In this document: in pieces, positions 44,857 to 54,491 of the stretch
How positions within the stretch are numbered: the stretch's first letter is position 1
Layout of the letters: every line of letters starts with the position of its first letter
NCBI RefSeq assembly: GCF_001481295.1
Contig: NZ_LOPS01000042.1
Span: 1-64,000, forward strand
DNA: 64,000 bases
From: Candidatus Methanomethylophilus sp. 1R26
Lineage (GTDB): Archaea > Thermoplasmatota > Thermoplasmata > Methanomassiliicoccales > Methanomethylophilaceae
Direction: 5' to 3'
Notes under the pieces: generated by a model
The model's database searches: none
Seen by the model: only the letters and a program-made list of their open reading frames with translations
Told to the model about the DNA's origin: nothing
Translations under genes and position numbers: made by a program

Positions 44857-45813
44857 ATGGAGAAGATGGGGAAGGCGGACACGCATGTGCACACCTTCTA
44901 CTCAGGCTTCAACACCCTGGGGCTGATGAGCTTCCCGGAATCGGTGATACCTCCGGAGAGGCAGGTCGACGATGCCCGCCGCCGCGGGCTGAACGTCCTC
45001 TGCATCACCGACCACAATGAGGTGGCCGGAGGGTTCCGTGCCCAGGAGTACGCGAAGCAGTTCGATGATATCGAGGTCGTCGTAGGTGACGAGGTCATGT
45101 GCGACGAGGGCGAGGTGATCGGCCTCTGGCTCACCGAGAAGCCCAAGAAGTACCTCTCCCCGGAGGAGGCCGTCGACATCATCCACGAGCAGGGCGGGCT
45201 GGCCATCGCGCCGCACCCGTTCAGCGTCCATGTGGACGGCCTGCAGGAGAGGATCCTCGACCTCCCGCTGGAAGGCATAGAGGTCATGAACGGCGGCCAC
45301 CCGGAGATCTATTCCAATTAGTTCGCCAAGTGCGTGTCCGGGCTCTTCCCGGGCAGATGGGCGGAGACCTCCGGATCGGACGCCCACTCCCTTTTCACGG
45401 CCGGCTACAACTGGACGGAGTTCCCGGGGAGCACGGCCGAGGACCTCAGGAAGGCCATCCTGCATAAGGAGACCGTTGCAGCGGGCGAACCCGCTCCGGT
45501 GCTGGGACAGGTCCAATGGAGCATGGAGGTCGTCTGGGGAGGGCAGAAGCTCATGTACAAATCCCTGAGGCACAGGCTGGAGGAGGAAGAGGACAATGCC
45601 CTCATCCACAAGATCAACTCGATCACCGACCTCAAGAAGGCCACCGGGATAGTCGCCGGCTTCGCCTACGAGTTCCCGCTGACCGTCATGCTGGCCACGC
45701 TCCTCAGCACCCAGTTCCTCAAGAGGAAGGCCAAAGCGGCCATGAAGGACATCGACAGGCGCCTCGATGCCATAAAGGCAAGGGGTTGGGAAGATGCAGG
45801 GAAAGAGAACTGA
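44857..45813 (+). CDS. PHP-domain phosphoesterase with in-frame TAG
   Basis: A 318-residue frame if the TAG at 45319-45321 is read through. Before it: ADTHVHTFYSGFN, LCITDHNEVAGG, IAPHPFSVHVDG and GIEVMNGGHPEIYSN. After it in the same frame: FAKCVSGLFPGRWAETSGSD, completing the GSDAHS metal motif, then a helical C-terminus. The catalytic site needs both halves. The flanking sequence is well conserved with the PHP gene at 34 kb, where basic residues occupy this area. Possible explanations are pyrrolysine insertion, a point mutation making a pseudogene, or a base-call error. Confidence 0.75.
45319..45321 (+). other. In-frame amber codon
   Basis: TAG between Asn and Phe codons inside the PHP domain. 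The frame is open on both sides and coding-like. No annotated gene in this window is inferred to end with TAG. Confidence 0.85.
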
Positions 45814-46171
45814 CAGTCCAGGCAATGAGGTCTTCGGGGTCGGCGTCGACGTCCCGGAGGAGTTCCTGGAGAAGCTCATGGACGCCATAGATGCGGCCAT
45901 GGAGCCCGTCTACCCGGGTTACAGGCGCTCGTTCCGCTATTATCCGGTCACCGGGACCTGGAAGACGATGGAGGGTTCGCACCCGTACATCGGCAGGCCG
46001 GGGGAGATTTCCGTCGAGAAGGAGGTCCGCCTGGAGTTCGTCGTCAGGAAGGAGGACCTGCCGGCGGTCATGGAGGCCGTCAGCAGGGTGCACCCCTACG
46101 AGGAGCCCGCGGTCGACGTTTACCGCGAGGTCCCGTGGAGGTCGCTCATTCCTGCTTCTCGGTCACGTTGA
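45794..46171 (+). CDS. YqfO/NIF3-type PII-like insert domain, stand-alone
   Basis: A 125-residue protein matching the PII-like insert found in YqfO/NIF3 proteins (COG3323-like). Signature pieces are SFRYYPVTGTWKTMEGSHPY, IGRPGEISVEKEVRLEFVV and VHPYEEPAVDVY. The domain forms CutA-like trimers in other proteins and probably senses a ligand or metal. It starts inside the 3' end of the PHP gene (20-base overlap), so the two may work together. Its end overlaps the convergent gene by 26 bases. Confidence 0.75.
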   Translation: MQGKRTDSPGNEVFGVGVDVPEEFLEKLMDAIDAAMEPVYPGYRRSFRYYPVTGTWKTMEGSHPYIGRPGEISVEKEVRLEFVVRKEDLPAVMEAVSRVHPYEEPAVDVYREVPWRSLIPASRSR

Positions 46172-46754
46172 AAACGTTGTCGAACGTCCTCTGCATCCTG
46201 AAATTGCGGATGCTGTTCTTGCGGTAGACGACGTCCTCGGGCGGGATCAGCCCGTTCTCGCCGTAGAAGTCGAGGAGCCTGTCCGCCGCCTCGTAATCGT
46301 AGCGGACGCCCACCAGCACATTGAGCTTAAAGTTCCTGCAGGGGATGTTCTCGGGGAAATCGTTCCCGTTCCCGCGGGCGAGTTCCTTCTCCCTGACCTC
46401 GTCGTCGTTGAGGAGGAGCCCCATGTCCTCATCGCAGAAGCGCTCGCAGAGGTCGTATTGCTCGGCCATGTAGAGGCCCTCGATGGCGCTCTCCCTCAGG
46501 AAGTACAGCTCTGCGCCGGCGATGCCGAGGCCGTCGAAGCTCGGAGCGATCTCGGCCAGGAACTTCCAGTTGTGGTCTTCGGCCGCCAGGCGGCATACGG
46601 AGGCCAGGAACGGCCCGGCGCTGCCGGCCTCCGCCCTGTCGATGTACCTTCCCATCCTCACGCGGTTCTGGTCCGAAAGTGAGCCGTACCAGTCCCCGAG
46701 GCCCGCCTTGCGGACCTTCTCGGGAACGCCCTTGTTTGAGCCGAATCCGAACAT
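46146..46754 (-). CDS. Uncharacterised cytosolic protein
   Basis: A 202-residue alpha-rich protein without signal or membrane helices (FGFGSNKGVPEKVRKAGLGD at the N-terminus; FRMQRTFDNVFNVTEKQE at the end). Four Cys are scattered. I do not recognise the family. It has its own start 60 bases downstream of the CDF gene stop on the same strand, so it may be cotranscribed with it. Confidence 0.6.
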   Translation of the reverse strand: MFGFGSNKGVPEKVRKAGLGDWYGSLSDQNRVRMGRYIDRAEAGSAGPFLASVCRLAAEDHNWKFLAEIAPSFDGLGIAGAELYFLRESAIEGLYMAEQYDLCERFCDEDMGLLLNDDEVREKELARGNGNDFPENIPCRNFKLNVLVGVRYDYEAADRLLDFYGENGLIPPEDVVYRKNSIRNFRMQRTFDNVFNVTEKQE

Positions 46755-46814
46755 GGCCGCTGTATAGCTGTGGCGGTAATAAAACGCTGGGTCTGCTGCG
46801 GTCCCGGGGCTGTG

Positions 46815-47905
46815 TCAGAGCTGCCGCTCCCCGCTGTCCGCATCGTCGCCGCCATCCCCGCCGTCCCTGTCCCTGTTCTTGTCGCGGGCGATCTTCAGGT
46901 AGTGGGTGTCGCACTTGGTGATGTTGTCGGTGACCAGGTACTTCACCGAGACGAACGGCGCAGAGCGCCGGGTGCAGTCCGCCTTCTGGCAGCTCTTGCA
47001 GAACAGCCTGTCGCAGGGCTCCGTCATGATGGTGATGTCGGTGTCGTCCCCGATCTCCCCCTTGATGTTGCAGCACATGGAGTCGATGAGTTTCTGGGAC
47101 TCCTCCACGGTCATGTCAGCGGGGACGGTCATGTGGGCGTCGACGTGCATGGTCACGCCGTACTTGGTCACCCTGAGGTGGTGCACCTCGATGACGTCCG
47201 GCGTCCTCGTCTTGTTGATGCAGCGGGTCACCCGGCGGAGGGCGTCCTCGTCGACGGTATCCATGATCTCGTACATGGACCTCCTGAGCACGCGCACGCC
47301 GGTTATGATGATGAAGGCGCCGAACAGCAGCGCGGTCAGCGGGTCCAGGATGTACCAGTCGTATCCGAGGCTGTCCCCGATGTAGACCAGAGAGAGGCCG
47401 ATGAGGATACCGATGGAATCGAAGGTGTCGGTGCAGAGGTGCTTCCCGCTGGCCTCGAGCGCGATGGACCCGCTGCTCCTCCCCATCCTGATCGCCTTGT
47501 AGCCCATCAGGAAATTGACCAGGGCGGCGAAGGCGACCAGCACCAGGCCGATGTCCAGGCGGTCGATCTCCTGCGGGGAGATGAAGCGGTTGACGGACTC
47601 GACGATGATCAGCGCGCCGGCCAGCAGGATCATGCTGCCCTCCATCGAGGAGGAGATGAGCTCCACCCTCCCGTGCCCGTAGGGGTGGTTGGCGTCCGCA
47701 GGCTGCATGGTAAGATAGAGAGCATACACTCCGACGATGCCGGCGATGACGTGACGATGCTCTCGAGGGCATCGGTGAGGATGGAGACCGAATCGGTGAT
47801 CACCCAGGCGATGAACTTCATCAGCATCAGGGCGGCCCCGACCCCGGCGATGAACTTCTGGAAACGATAATTCTGCTTCTCGGCTTCCAGTTTCGCCCTG
47901 TCCAT
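46815..47905 (-). CDS. Cation diffusion facilitator (metal/proton antiporter), one frameshift
   Basis: Membrane transporter of about 363 residues that exports Zn, Co, Fe or Mn. The N-terminal helices (FIAGVGAALMLMKFIAWVIT) and metal site SVSILTDALESIV are followed by a lost base near 47752; then HPYGHGRVELISSSMEGS and KHLCTDTFDSIGILIGLSLV (the second His/Asp site), and a cytosolic domain (VIEVHHLRVTKYGVTMHVDA). Unusual is the C-terminal Cys-rich tail: CDRLFCKSCQKADCTRR and TKCDTHYLK, which could bind a metal, ending in a charged stretch. Confidence 0.85.
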
Positions 47906-47968
47906 AGCATGTCCTAGGGAGCACCGTATAAAATGATTGCTTCGGTTTAAGACTCCCTCAAGGCGTTT

Positions 47969-49379
47969 TTAAGATTCCCTGATATGCCCGGAAGCTTCTT
48001 CCGAGCCTTCTTCCCCGCGGCTCCAGGACAGCGCCATTCCCGCCAGGCACATGCCGAGGCAGATGGTGAACGCGGCGTGTATGGTATCGGCGAAGACCCC
48101 GTACCTCTCGGGCTCGAGGCCGTCGGCGGACCCCATGATCATCGATATGCAGGCCATGGCGATGCCCATGGACACCATCATGCCGGTCTGGCGCATGACC
48201 GCGACGACGCCAGACGCCTCTCCCCTGTACTGCGGGGGCGCGGAGGACATTATGACCGAGGTGTTGGGGGACGAGAACACCCCCATGCCCGTCCCGATGA
48301 GGCACATCATGGCGACGACGTACCAGATGTCGAACTCGGTGCCGATGAAGATGAACATCGCGATGCCCGCGCTCATTATCGCCATGCCGGCGGTCGGGAG
48401 GAGGCGCTTGTCCTCCATCCTGTCGGAGACGGCGCCCATCTTCGCCGAGAGGGCCACCTGTATCGCCGGCTGCACGAGCAGGAGGAGCCCGGCCTGGGTG
48501 GCGGTGAGCGCCCCGATGCTCTGCAGGTACAGGGACAGGAAGAACTGCACGCAGTACGATGCCCCGTAGTTGAGGAACGCGGCGAAGCCGGAGCGGGTGA
48601 ACGTCTTGATCCGGAACAGGCGCATGTTGAGCACGGGGGACGGCGACCTGGAGAACCGGAGGAGCGTCAGTGCCAGGAGGACCGCTCCGGCCGGCACGGC
48701 GGCGGCCGCCCAGGTCTCGGTGATGTTGACGACGCCCGACATGAGCACGAAGATCGATATCCCCCAGAGGACGGAGCCCTTCCAGTCCATGGAGTCGTCC
48801 GGGGTGGGCCTGATCTCGTACCTGATCCCCCTGACGAACGTCATGGAGAACGCGCACAGGCAGATGATGAGGGCGAAGCAGCCCCTCCATCCGACGCTGT
48901 CCGAGATGACCCCTCCCAGGGTGGGCCCCAGCGTAAGTCCGAGGTACACAGCGGTGACGTTCATCCCCAATGCCCATCCGCGCCTGCTCTCAGGGTACAC
49001 GTAAGTCAGCATGGCTATCGAGGTGACGTTCATCATCGCCGAGCCGAACCCGATCACGAAACGGCACCCGACCAGGAACCAGAAGCTCGGGCTGATGGCG
49101 GCGAGGGACGCCGCGGCCGCGGTGATGGCCAGCCCGGTGACGTAGATGCGCCGCATCCCTGCGATCCCCGACAGGCGTCCCGCAGACCATGGCTATGACC
49201 GAGCCGAGGAGGAACAGCGTGTTGATGTACCCGAGGTCGTGGGAGCCCCTGCCGAAATCGTCGCCTATGTCCACCAGGGCCAGGTTGAGCATGGTGCTCA
49301 TCAGGGGGGTGATGATCGCGCCTGCCAGCGTGCAGATCATCAGCTTCCTGCGGTCGGAATCGGAATAGGCGCCTTCCAC
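47969..49379 (-). CDS. Major facilitator superfamily drug-exporter-like protein (one frameshift)
   Basis: About 470 residues and around 12-14 helices, DHA2/EmrB-like. The N-terminus reads AGAIITPLMSTMLNLALVDI and GYINTLFLLGSVIAMVCGT; an extra C near 49178 shifts the frame before LSGIAGMRRIYVTGLAI. Motif A-like GRRR is degenerate; a motif C-like GLTLGPTLGGVISDSVGWRG is clear. It starts at GTG 49379. Substrate unknown. The stop is TAA. Confidence 0.85.
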
Positions 49380-49509
49380 GCCCTGCCATCCGTGCCTCCG
49401 TATAAAAAACGTAAGAAGATACGAAGGAGGGAACAGCAGCCCACCGACCCTTACGAAACGTCTTAATTTATGATGATATGAATAAAAATACCATGCCCAG
49501 TATGCATTA

Positions 49510-49518
49510 AGTTATATA
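49510..49518 (+). promoter_or_regulatory. Box A for cysK
   Basis: AGTTATATA lies about 25-30 bases upstream of the ATG at 49541, the usual distance for a leaderless archaeal transcript. Confidence 0.55.
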
Positions 49519-49540
49519 CCGAATTGTCAATCGTTTAGGC

Positions 49541-50448
49541 ATGGCAATATACAGCTCCGTAACGGAAGCAATCGGGAACACACCGCTCATCAGGCTCAAC
49601 AGGATAGCTCCTGCGGGCTCCGAGGTCTATGTGAAGGTCGAGGGCAAGAACCCCGGAGGATCGATCAAGGACCGCGCGGTCCTCTCCATGATCAACGACG
49701 CTGAGGCGCGCGGACAGCTCAAGAAGGGCGGGGTCATCATCGAACCGACCTCCGGGAACACCGGCATCGCCATCGCGATGATCGCGGCCGCCCGCGGGTA
49801 CAAAGCGATACTTGTCATGCCCGACACCATGTCCAAGGAGAGGCAGGCATACCTGAAGGCCTACGGGGCGGAGCTCGTGCTGACCCCCGGGAAGCTCGGC
49901 ATGCAGGGGACTCTCGACAAGACGAAGGAGCTCCTCGCCTCGACGCCCGGCTCGATCTCCCTGGGACAGTTCGACAACCCCGCCAACATCCTCGCTCACA
50001 GGGCCTCCACCGGCAGGGAGATCCTTGCCGACCTGCCCGATGTCACTACGTCGTCGCAGGGTTCGGTACCGGAGGCACCATCTCCGGCATCGCCTGGGCC
50101 ATCAAGGATGCCGGCTCGGACGCCAAGACCGTCGCCGTCGAGCCCGCCGAGAGCCCCCTCATCACCGAGGGGCACGCCGGGCCCCACAAGATCCAGGGCA
50201 TCGGGGCGAACTTCGTCCCCGCCAACCTCGACAGGTCCGTCGTGACCGAGGTCTCCACCGTGAAGGGCCAGGATGCCATCGACACCGCCCGCGCCCTCGC
50301 CAGGCAGGAGGGGATCTTCGCCGGCATCTCCTCGGGCGCCAACGTCTTCAAGGCCATCGAGATCGCCAAGGCCCATCCCGGGTCCAAGGTCGTGGCCATC
50401 CTCCCCGACGGCGGCGACAAGTACGTCAGCACCGGGATCTACGAGTGA
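49541..50448 (+). CDS. cysK: Cysteine synthase (O-acetylserine sulfhydrylase), one frameshift
   Basis: PLP enzyme of about 302 residues making cysteine from O-acetylserine or O-phosphoserine and sulfide. PLP lysine in NPGGSIKDRAVLSM (about 43); EPTSGNTGIAIAM binds the substrate; GTGGTISGIAWA binds PLP phosphate; SSGANVFKAI and ILPDGGDKYVSTG complete it. The frame slips near 50042 between ADLPDV and the VVAGFGTGG segment. It precedes metA by 33 bases, consistent with a sulfur amino acid operon. Confidence 0.93.
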
Positions 50449-50481
50449 TATCCTCTGCATGAGCGGAGGAGGCGATAGCGC

Positions 50482-51411
50482 ATGCCGATAAACGTCCCGA
50501 ACGACCTCCCGGCGGCCTCTGTCCTCGAGAACGAGAACATGTTCGTCATGAGGGAGAACAGAGCGACGACCCAGGACATCCGTCCCCTGGACATCCTGAT
50601 CCTGAACCTCATGCCGACCAAGGTCGAGACCGAGATCCAGATCATGAGGCTGCTCTCGAACAGCCCCCTGCAGGTCAACATAACCTTCCTTCAGATGTCC
50701 ACCCACGTGTCGAAGAACACGTCCCAGGTGTACCTAGACAGGTTCTACGACCGCTTCGAGAACGTCAAGAACAGGAAGTGGGACGGCCTGATCATCACCG
50801 GCGCCCCGGTGGAGAACATCGATTTCACCGAGGTCGACTATTGGGACGAGCTCTGCGAGGTCATGGAGTGGTCCAAGAAGAACGTGTTCTCCACCCTGCA
50901 CATCTGCTGGGGGGCGCAGGCCGGCCTGTACTACCACTACGGCATCCCGAAGTACCCCCTGAAGTCGAAGATGTCCGGCGTGTTCGCCCACAAGGCCCTG
51001 GCCAAGGACGAGCCGCTCCTGAGGGGGCTGGACGACGTCTTCTGGTTCCCCCACTCGAGGCACACCGAGGTCAGGGCGGAGGACATCCTGAAGAACCCCC
51101 ACCTGCACATAGTCGCCGTCTCGGACGAGGCGGGGGTGGGCATCGTGCTGAGCGAGAAGGCCGGGCAGGTGTTCATCACCGGCCACATGGAGTACGACGC
51201 CAAGACGCTCTCCTACGAGTACTACCGCGACCTGGGGAAGGGCATGAACCCCCACATCCCCTCGCATTACTTCCCGAACGACGACCCCTCCAGGGACCCG
51301 ATAATGAACTGGAGGAGCACAGCGAACCTGGTGTTCACCAACTGGCTCAATTACTACGTGTACCAGAAGACCCCCTACGACATCAACGAGATCGGGGGCG
51401 ACAGGGAATGA
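50482..51411 (+). CDS. metA: Homoserine O-acetyltransferase (MetA type)
   Basis: Acylates homoserine for methionine synthesis; 309 residues. Catalytic Cys in [17 protein letters not shown] (about 142), His in PHSRHTEV, and [10 protein letters not shown]. The residue deciding acyl-CoA choice lies in GAPVENIDF: Glu, as in acetyl-CoA-using members, where the E. coli succinyl enzyme has Gly. I therefore call it an acetyltransferase. Cotranscribed with cysK and ridA; its stop overlaps the ridA start. Confidence 0.92.
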   Translation: MPINVPNDLPAASVLENENMFVMRENRATTQDIRPLDILILNLMPTKVETEIQIMRLLSNSPLQVNITFLQMSTHVSKNTSQVYLDRFYDRFENVKNRKWDGLIITGAPVENIDFTEVDYWDELCEVMEWSKKNVFSTLHICWGAQAGLYYHYGIPKYPLKSKMSGVFAHKALAKDEPLLRGLDDVFWFPHSRHTEVRAEDILKNPHLHIVAVSDEAGVGIVLSEKAGQVFITGHMEYDAKTLSYEYYRDLGKGMNPHIPSHYFPNDDPSRDPIMNWRSTANLVFTNWLNYYVYQKTPYDINEIGGDRE

Positions 51412-51791
51412 GGACGGAAAGGATCGCAGCGGAGGGGGGCATGCCCCCTCTGGGGCCTTACTCCCCCGGCATCGCGGCCGGGGACCTCGTCTTCGTCTCG
51501 GGGCAGACGCCCGCGGACCCGGCCACCGGGAAGGTTCCGGAGGGCATCGAGGCCCAGACCAGGCAGGCCCTGGAGAACGTCTGGGCCGTGCTCTCGGCCG
51601 CAGGCGTCTCCAGGAGCTCGGTGGCCAGCGTCACCGTCTACCTCACCGACCTCGGGGACTTCGCCGCGATGAACAGCGTCTACGCGGAGTTCTTCGAAGA
51701 GCCGTACCCCTCGCGCGTGTGCGTCGAGGTCTCCAAGCTCCCCAAGGGCGGGAAGGTCGAGGTATCGGCGATCGGCGTCAGGCACCGCTGA
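51408..51791 (+). CDS. ridA: RidA/YjgF family enamine/imine deaminase
   Basis: A 127-residue trimeric enzyme that hydrolyses reactive 2-aminoacrylate released by PLP enzymes such as cysteine-metabolising ones. Motifs: [35 protein letters not shown], and [19 protein letters not shown] containing the carboxylate-binding Arg. Its place after cysK and metA fits protection from aminoacrylate. The start lies in the metA stop (ATGA). Confidence 0.93.
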   Translation: MRTERIAAEGGMPPLGPYSPGIAAGDLVFVSGQTPADPATGKVPEGIEAQTRQALENVWAVLSAAGVSRSSVASVTVYLTDLGDFAAMNSVYAEFFEEPYPSRVCVEVSKLPKGGKVEVSAIGVRHR

Positions 51792-52934
51792 ATCGTTCCT
51801 GCGGGCCGCCCGACATCGGATTGACCAGTTTCCGAAGGACGGCCTCGCGGACCATGGGATTGAACGCGGAGAGGTCCTTCTTCTCGGAGATTATCGCGTC
51901 CACCTCCTGCTTCACGTGGGTGAACACCGCCTTGTAGATCCTGCAGGAGTCCCCTCCGGGGTTCTCCGCCCCGGACTGATAATAAGCATCGACGGCGCAC
52001 CCCCCTTGGCAGTAATCGTAGATCTCGCAGTTCCGGCATTTCTCGCGGCGGGCCACGGACGCTTCCAGGATCTTGGAGAACCCGGGCGTCCTGAAGGCCT
52101 GCGAGATGCTGCTGATGTCGTTGATGTTGCACATCCGGAACTCAGCGGGACAGCCTTTCCCGCAGGGATAGAGGTCCCCGTTCGGGTACATGCAGATCCA
52201 CTTCATGAGGCAGGACGTGTGCGCGCAGTCCGACGGCTGAGGGTCGCCGAGGGCGTGAGGATGTACAGGAAATGGGGGACCAGGGGGATCTTCGCGTCCG
52301 GGTCGTTGAACCACCTGTCGAAGACCTCGATGGAAGACCTGATGTAAGCGTCCGGGTCGGGGACCAGAGAGGGGTCCTGCGCCGCGCATCCCGCTCTGAT
52401 GACAGGTGCCAGGGAAAGGGATGCGCCCACGTCCTCGAAATGGTCGTAGATCTCTGACTGGCGGCCCTGGCACTCCCTGGAGACGGTCGCGCTCACCGCG
52501 AACACCCTCTCCTTCCCGGCGAGCTCCTCGATCTTCTTCTCGACCTTGGCGCAGTCGTGCCTGAGGATCCCTGCGCAGGGCCCCTCGTGGGAGATGCCGA
52601 TGTTGATCATCTTCTCCCTGCAGAACTGCACGAACTTCCTGTCGAGCTCCAGCCCGTTGGTCTGTACGGTGTTCCCGACCTTGGAGCGGCCGAAATGCTT
52701 CTCCTCCAGCTCGATCGCTTTCTTGAAAAAGGAGAGCGGAAGCGTCAGGGGTTCCCCGCCGTGCCATATGAAAAGGGCGCTGTCGTACTCGGAAGCGATC
52801 ATCGAGAACAGGCGGTCGAGCTTTTCGAACGAGATCCTCGCCGGGGTCCTCTCCGAGGGGAGATGATAACAGTGCCTGCAACCCATGTTGCAGGCCAGGG
52901 TGGGTTTGATGATAACCGAGATGAAACGATTCAT
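51778..52934 (-). CDS. Radical SAM/SPASM peptide-modifying enzyme (one frameshift)
   Basis: About 385 residues. N-terminal radical SAM cluster KPTLACNMGCRHCYHLP (Cys15, 19, 22), glycine-rich FIWHGGEPLTLP, and a C-terminal SPASM domain: CAHTSCLMKWICMYPNGDLY, CGKGC and EKCRNCEIYDYCQGGCAVD, the seven-or-more-Cys pattern that holds auxiliary clusters in anSME and sactipeptide/ranthipeptide maturases. The frame slips near 52250 (YILT to ALGDPQPSDCAHTS). ATG 52934 is 16 bases after the stop of the Cys-rich peptide gene, so the two are coexpressed. Most likely it modifies that peptide; a sulfatase maturase is the alternative, but no sulfatase is present. Confidence 0.85.
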
Positions 52935-52950
52935 CCGCAACCGTTCTCGG

Positions 52951-53242
52951 TCAGAACGGCCACCAGGACCAATAGCCGTTGAAGCCGTCGGTCACGTAGC
53001 AGCAGCAGATGCAGCAGATGACGATGCAGCCGATGCAGGCGGCGTGCTGGGCAGGAGTCCTGCAGTAACCCCTCTCGCTGCAGCATGAATAGTCGCAGGC
53101 GGGGTCTCCTCCGTCGATCTCGGCGTCTTGGGGGTGTTATAGTCTTTTTGGTTTCCTCGCCGGTCACAATGGACATCGCAGTGAAAGCGAGCGGGGACTG
53201 GCTTGCGTAAGCAGCAATTAGCTCTTCGACAGACTTCGACAT
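52951..53242 (-). CDS. Cys-rich precursor-like peptide (candidate RiPP substrate)
   Basis: Starts at 53242 (MSKSVEELIAAYASQSPLAF), with GGTGA before it, and runs as a 96-residue peptide if one C is removed from the CCCCC run near 53135. Residues 1-45 form a hydrophilic-amphipathic leader ending in Asp-Gly-Gly. Residues 46-96 hold 11 Cys: DPACDYSCCSERGYC, then ACIGCIVICCICCCYV, and an aromatic end GFNGYWSWWPF. Without the correction the frame becomes Arg/Leu-rich nonsense. Leader, double-Gly, Cys-rich core and the adjacent radical SAM maturase make it a candidate precursor of a thioether-bridged peptide. I know no family for it. Confidence 0.7.
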
Positions 53243-53348
53243 TAACTCACCCTGCCAATACTGGCTTAGATATAGCGACAGTAACCCCTCCGCATATTTT
53301 AAGCCTATTCCCTCCCCATTTATATAATAAAATAATGGGAGCAAAAAA

Positions 53349-53374
53349 GGAATAATCTCGGGGAAGGTTATTCC
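53349..53374 (-). terminator. Hairpin with T-run on the minus strand, upstream of the precursor gene
   Basis: GGAATAA (53349-53355) pairs with TTATTCC (53368-53374); read on the minus strand it is followed by six T. It lies before the precursor gene's TATATAAAT-type promoter, so it either insulates the operon or acts as an attenuator. Confidence 0.4.
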
Positions 53375-53576
53375 CGACGCATCACTCCGATAGCATCTGG
53401 CGTACTGCCGCCGATCGCAGGATCTCCGCAGACCGAGGTGCCGTGACGATGTCTGGACATCGCCGGGGGCAATGCTCCCCCGGCGGCCGTCTGAGGCCCG
53501 CTTTTAATCCGGAGAATCGGGAAACACAGTTCCCGGACGATGAATCTTTTAACCCGCATGCGCCAATCAGGGTCCG

Positions 53577-54491
53577 ATGTTCGGCTACACGGTCCCGCTC
53601 TTCTCGCGCATGCCTGCGCCGGAGAGGACGGACTATCAGCGGTACTACTGCGAGACCTGCCATCAGCTGAAGGCAGGATACGGGCTGGTCAGCACCGCGG
53701 CCGTGAACTACGACATGACCTTCAACACCATCGTCCTCAACGCCGTGGCCGGCGATGTTCAGGATTTCAGGGGGACCCGCGCAGGGCCTGCCTGCGTGCT
53801 GAGGGCACCCGGCGCGGACTCCGACCTGTTCCGCCGGATGGCCGCCTACACCGTGCTCCTGACCAAATGGGAGATCGAGGACGACCGCACCGATGCCCCC
53901 TCGCTGAAGACCCAGTTCATCGGCCTGACCCTGGAAAGGGCGATATCTAAGGCGGAGGAGAACGAGCCGGGGTTCGACAGGACCGTGGGCGACGGGTTCC
54001 GCCGTCTCCGCGAGCTCGAGATCGGGGGATGCTCCGACGCGGCGGCCATCGGGGAGGAGTTCGGGAGATACCTGGTGAAGCCTCTGGCGGAGATCGCCGG
54101 GGATGCGGACTTCCCAGAGCTCGATGAGCTCTTCATCAGGCTGACCCAGGCGGTCTACGTCATGGACGCGGTCGACGATCTGGAGGAGGATTACACCGAC
54201 GGGACGTTCAACCCGTTCCTCGTAGGCTGTCCCAGGTTCATCAACAGGGACGCCTATGTGAAGGAGAACCTCTACACCCTCGCATCGACCCTGAACGGCA
54301 TCATCGGGAAGCTGCAGGCCGCGTACTCGGAGGTCAGGCCCCGCATGAAGAGCATGCGCGGAGCGGCCGACAACATCGTGTACCTGGGGATACCCGAGGC
54401 CGCCAAGGATGCGCTTGCCGGAAGGAAGACGGCCAAGCCGAGCGTGAAGAACGCGCTCGACCGCCGGAAGGACAGGACGTCGACTTACTGA
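53577..54491 (+). CDS. DUF5685 family protein
   Basis: A 304-residue soluble protein. N-terminal MFGYTVPLFSRM and the Cys-x-x-Cys motif YRYYCETCHQLKAGYGL (about 23-40) match DUF5685; other marks are AVNYDMTFNTIVLNAV and VYVMDAVDDLEEDYTDGTFN. This acidic segment could bind metal together with Cys, as in prenyl-synthase-like helical folds, but no activity is established. The start has TTTTAACC about 30 bases upstream. Divergent from the Cys-rich peptide locus. Confidence 0.75.
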   Translation: MFGYTVPLFSRMPAPERTDYQRYYCETCHQLKAGYGLVSTAAVNYDMTFNTIVLNAVAGDVQDFRGTRAGPACVLRAPGADSDLFRRMAAYTVLLTKWEIEDDRTDAPSLKTQFIGLTLERAISKAEENEPGFDRTVGDGFRRLRELEIGGCSDAAAIGEEFGRYLVKPLAEIAGDADFPELDELFIRLTQAVYVMDAVDDLEEDYTDGTFNPFLVGCPRFINRDAYVKENLYTLASTLNGIIGKLQAAYSEVRPRMKSMRGAADNIVYLGIPEAAKDALAGRKTAKPSVKNALDRRKDRTSTY

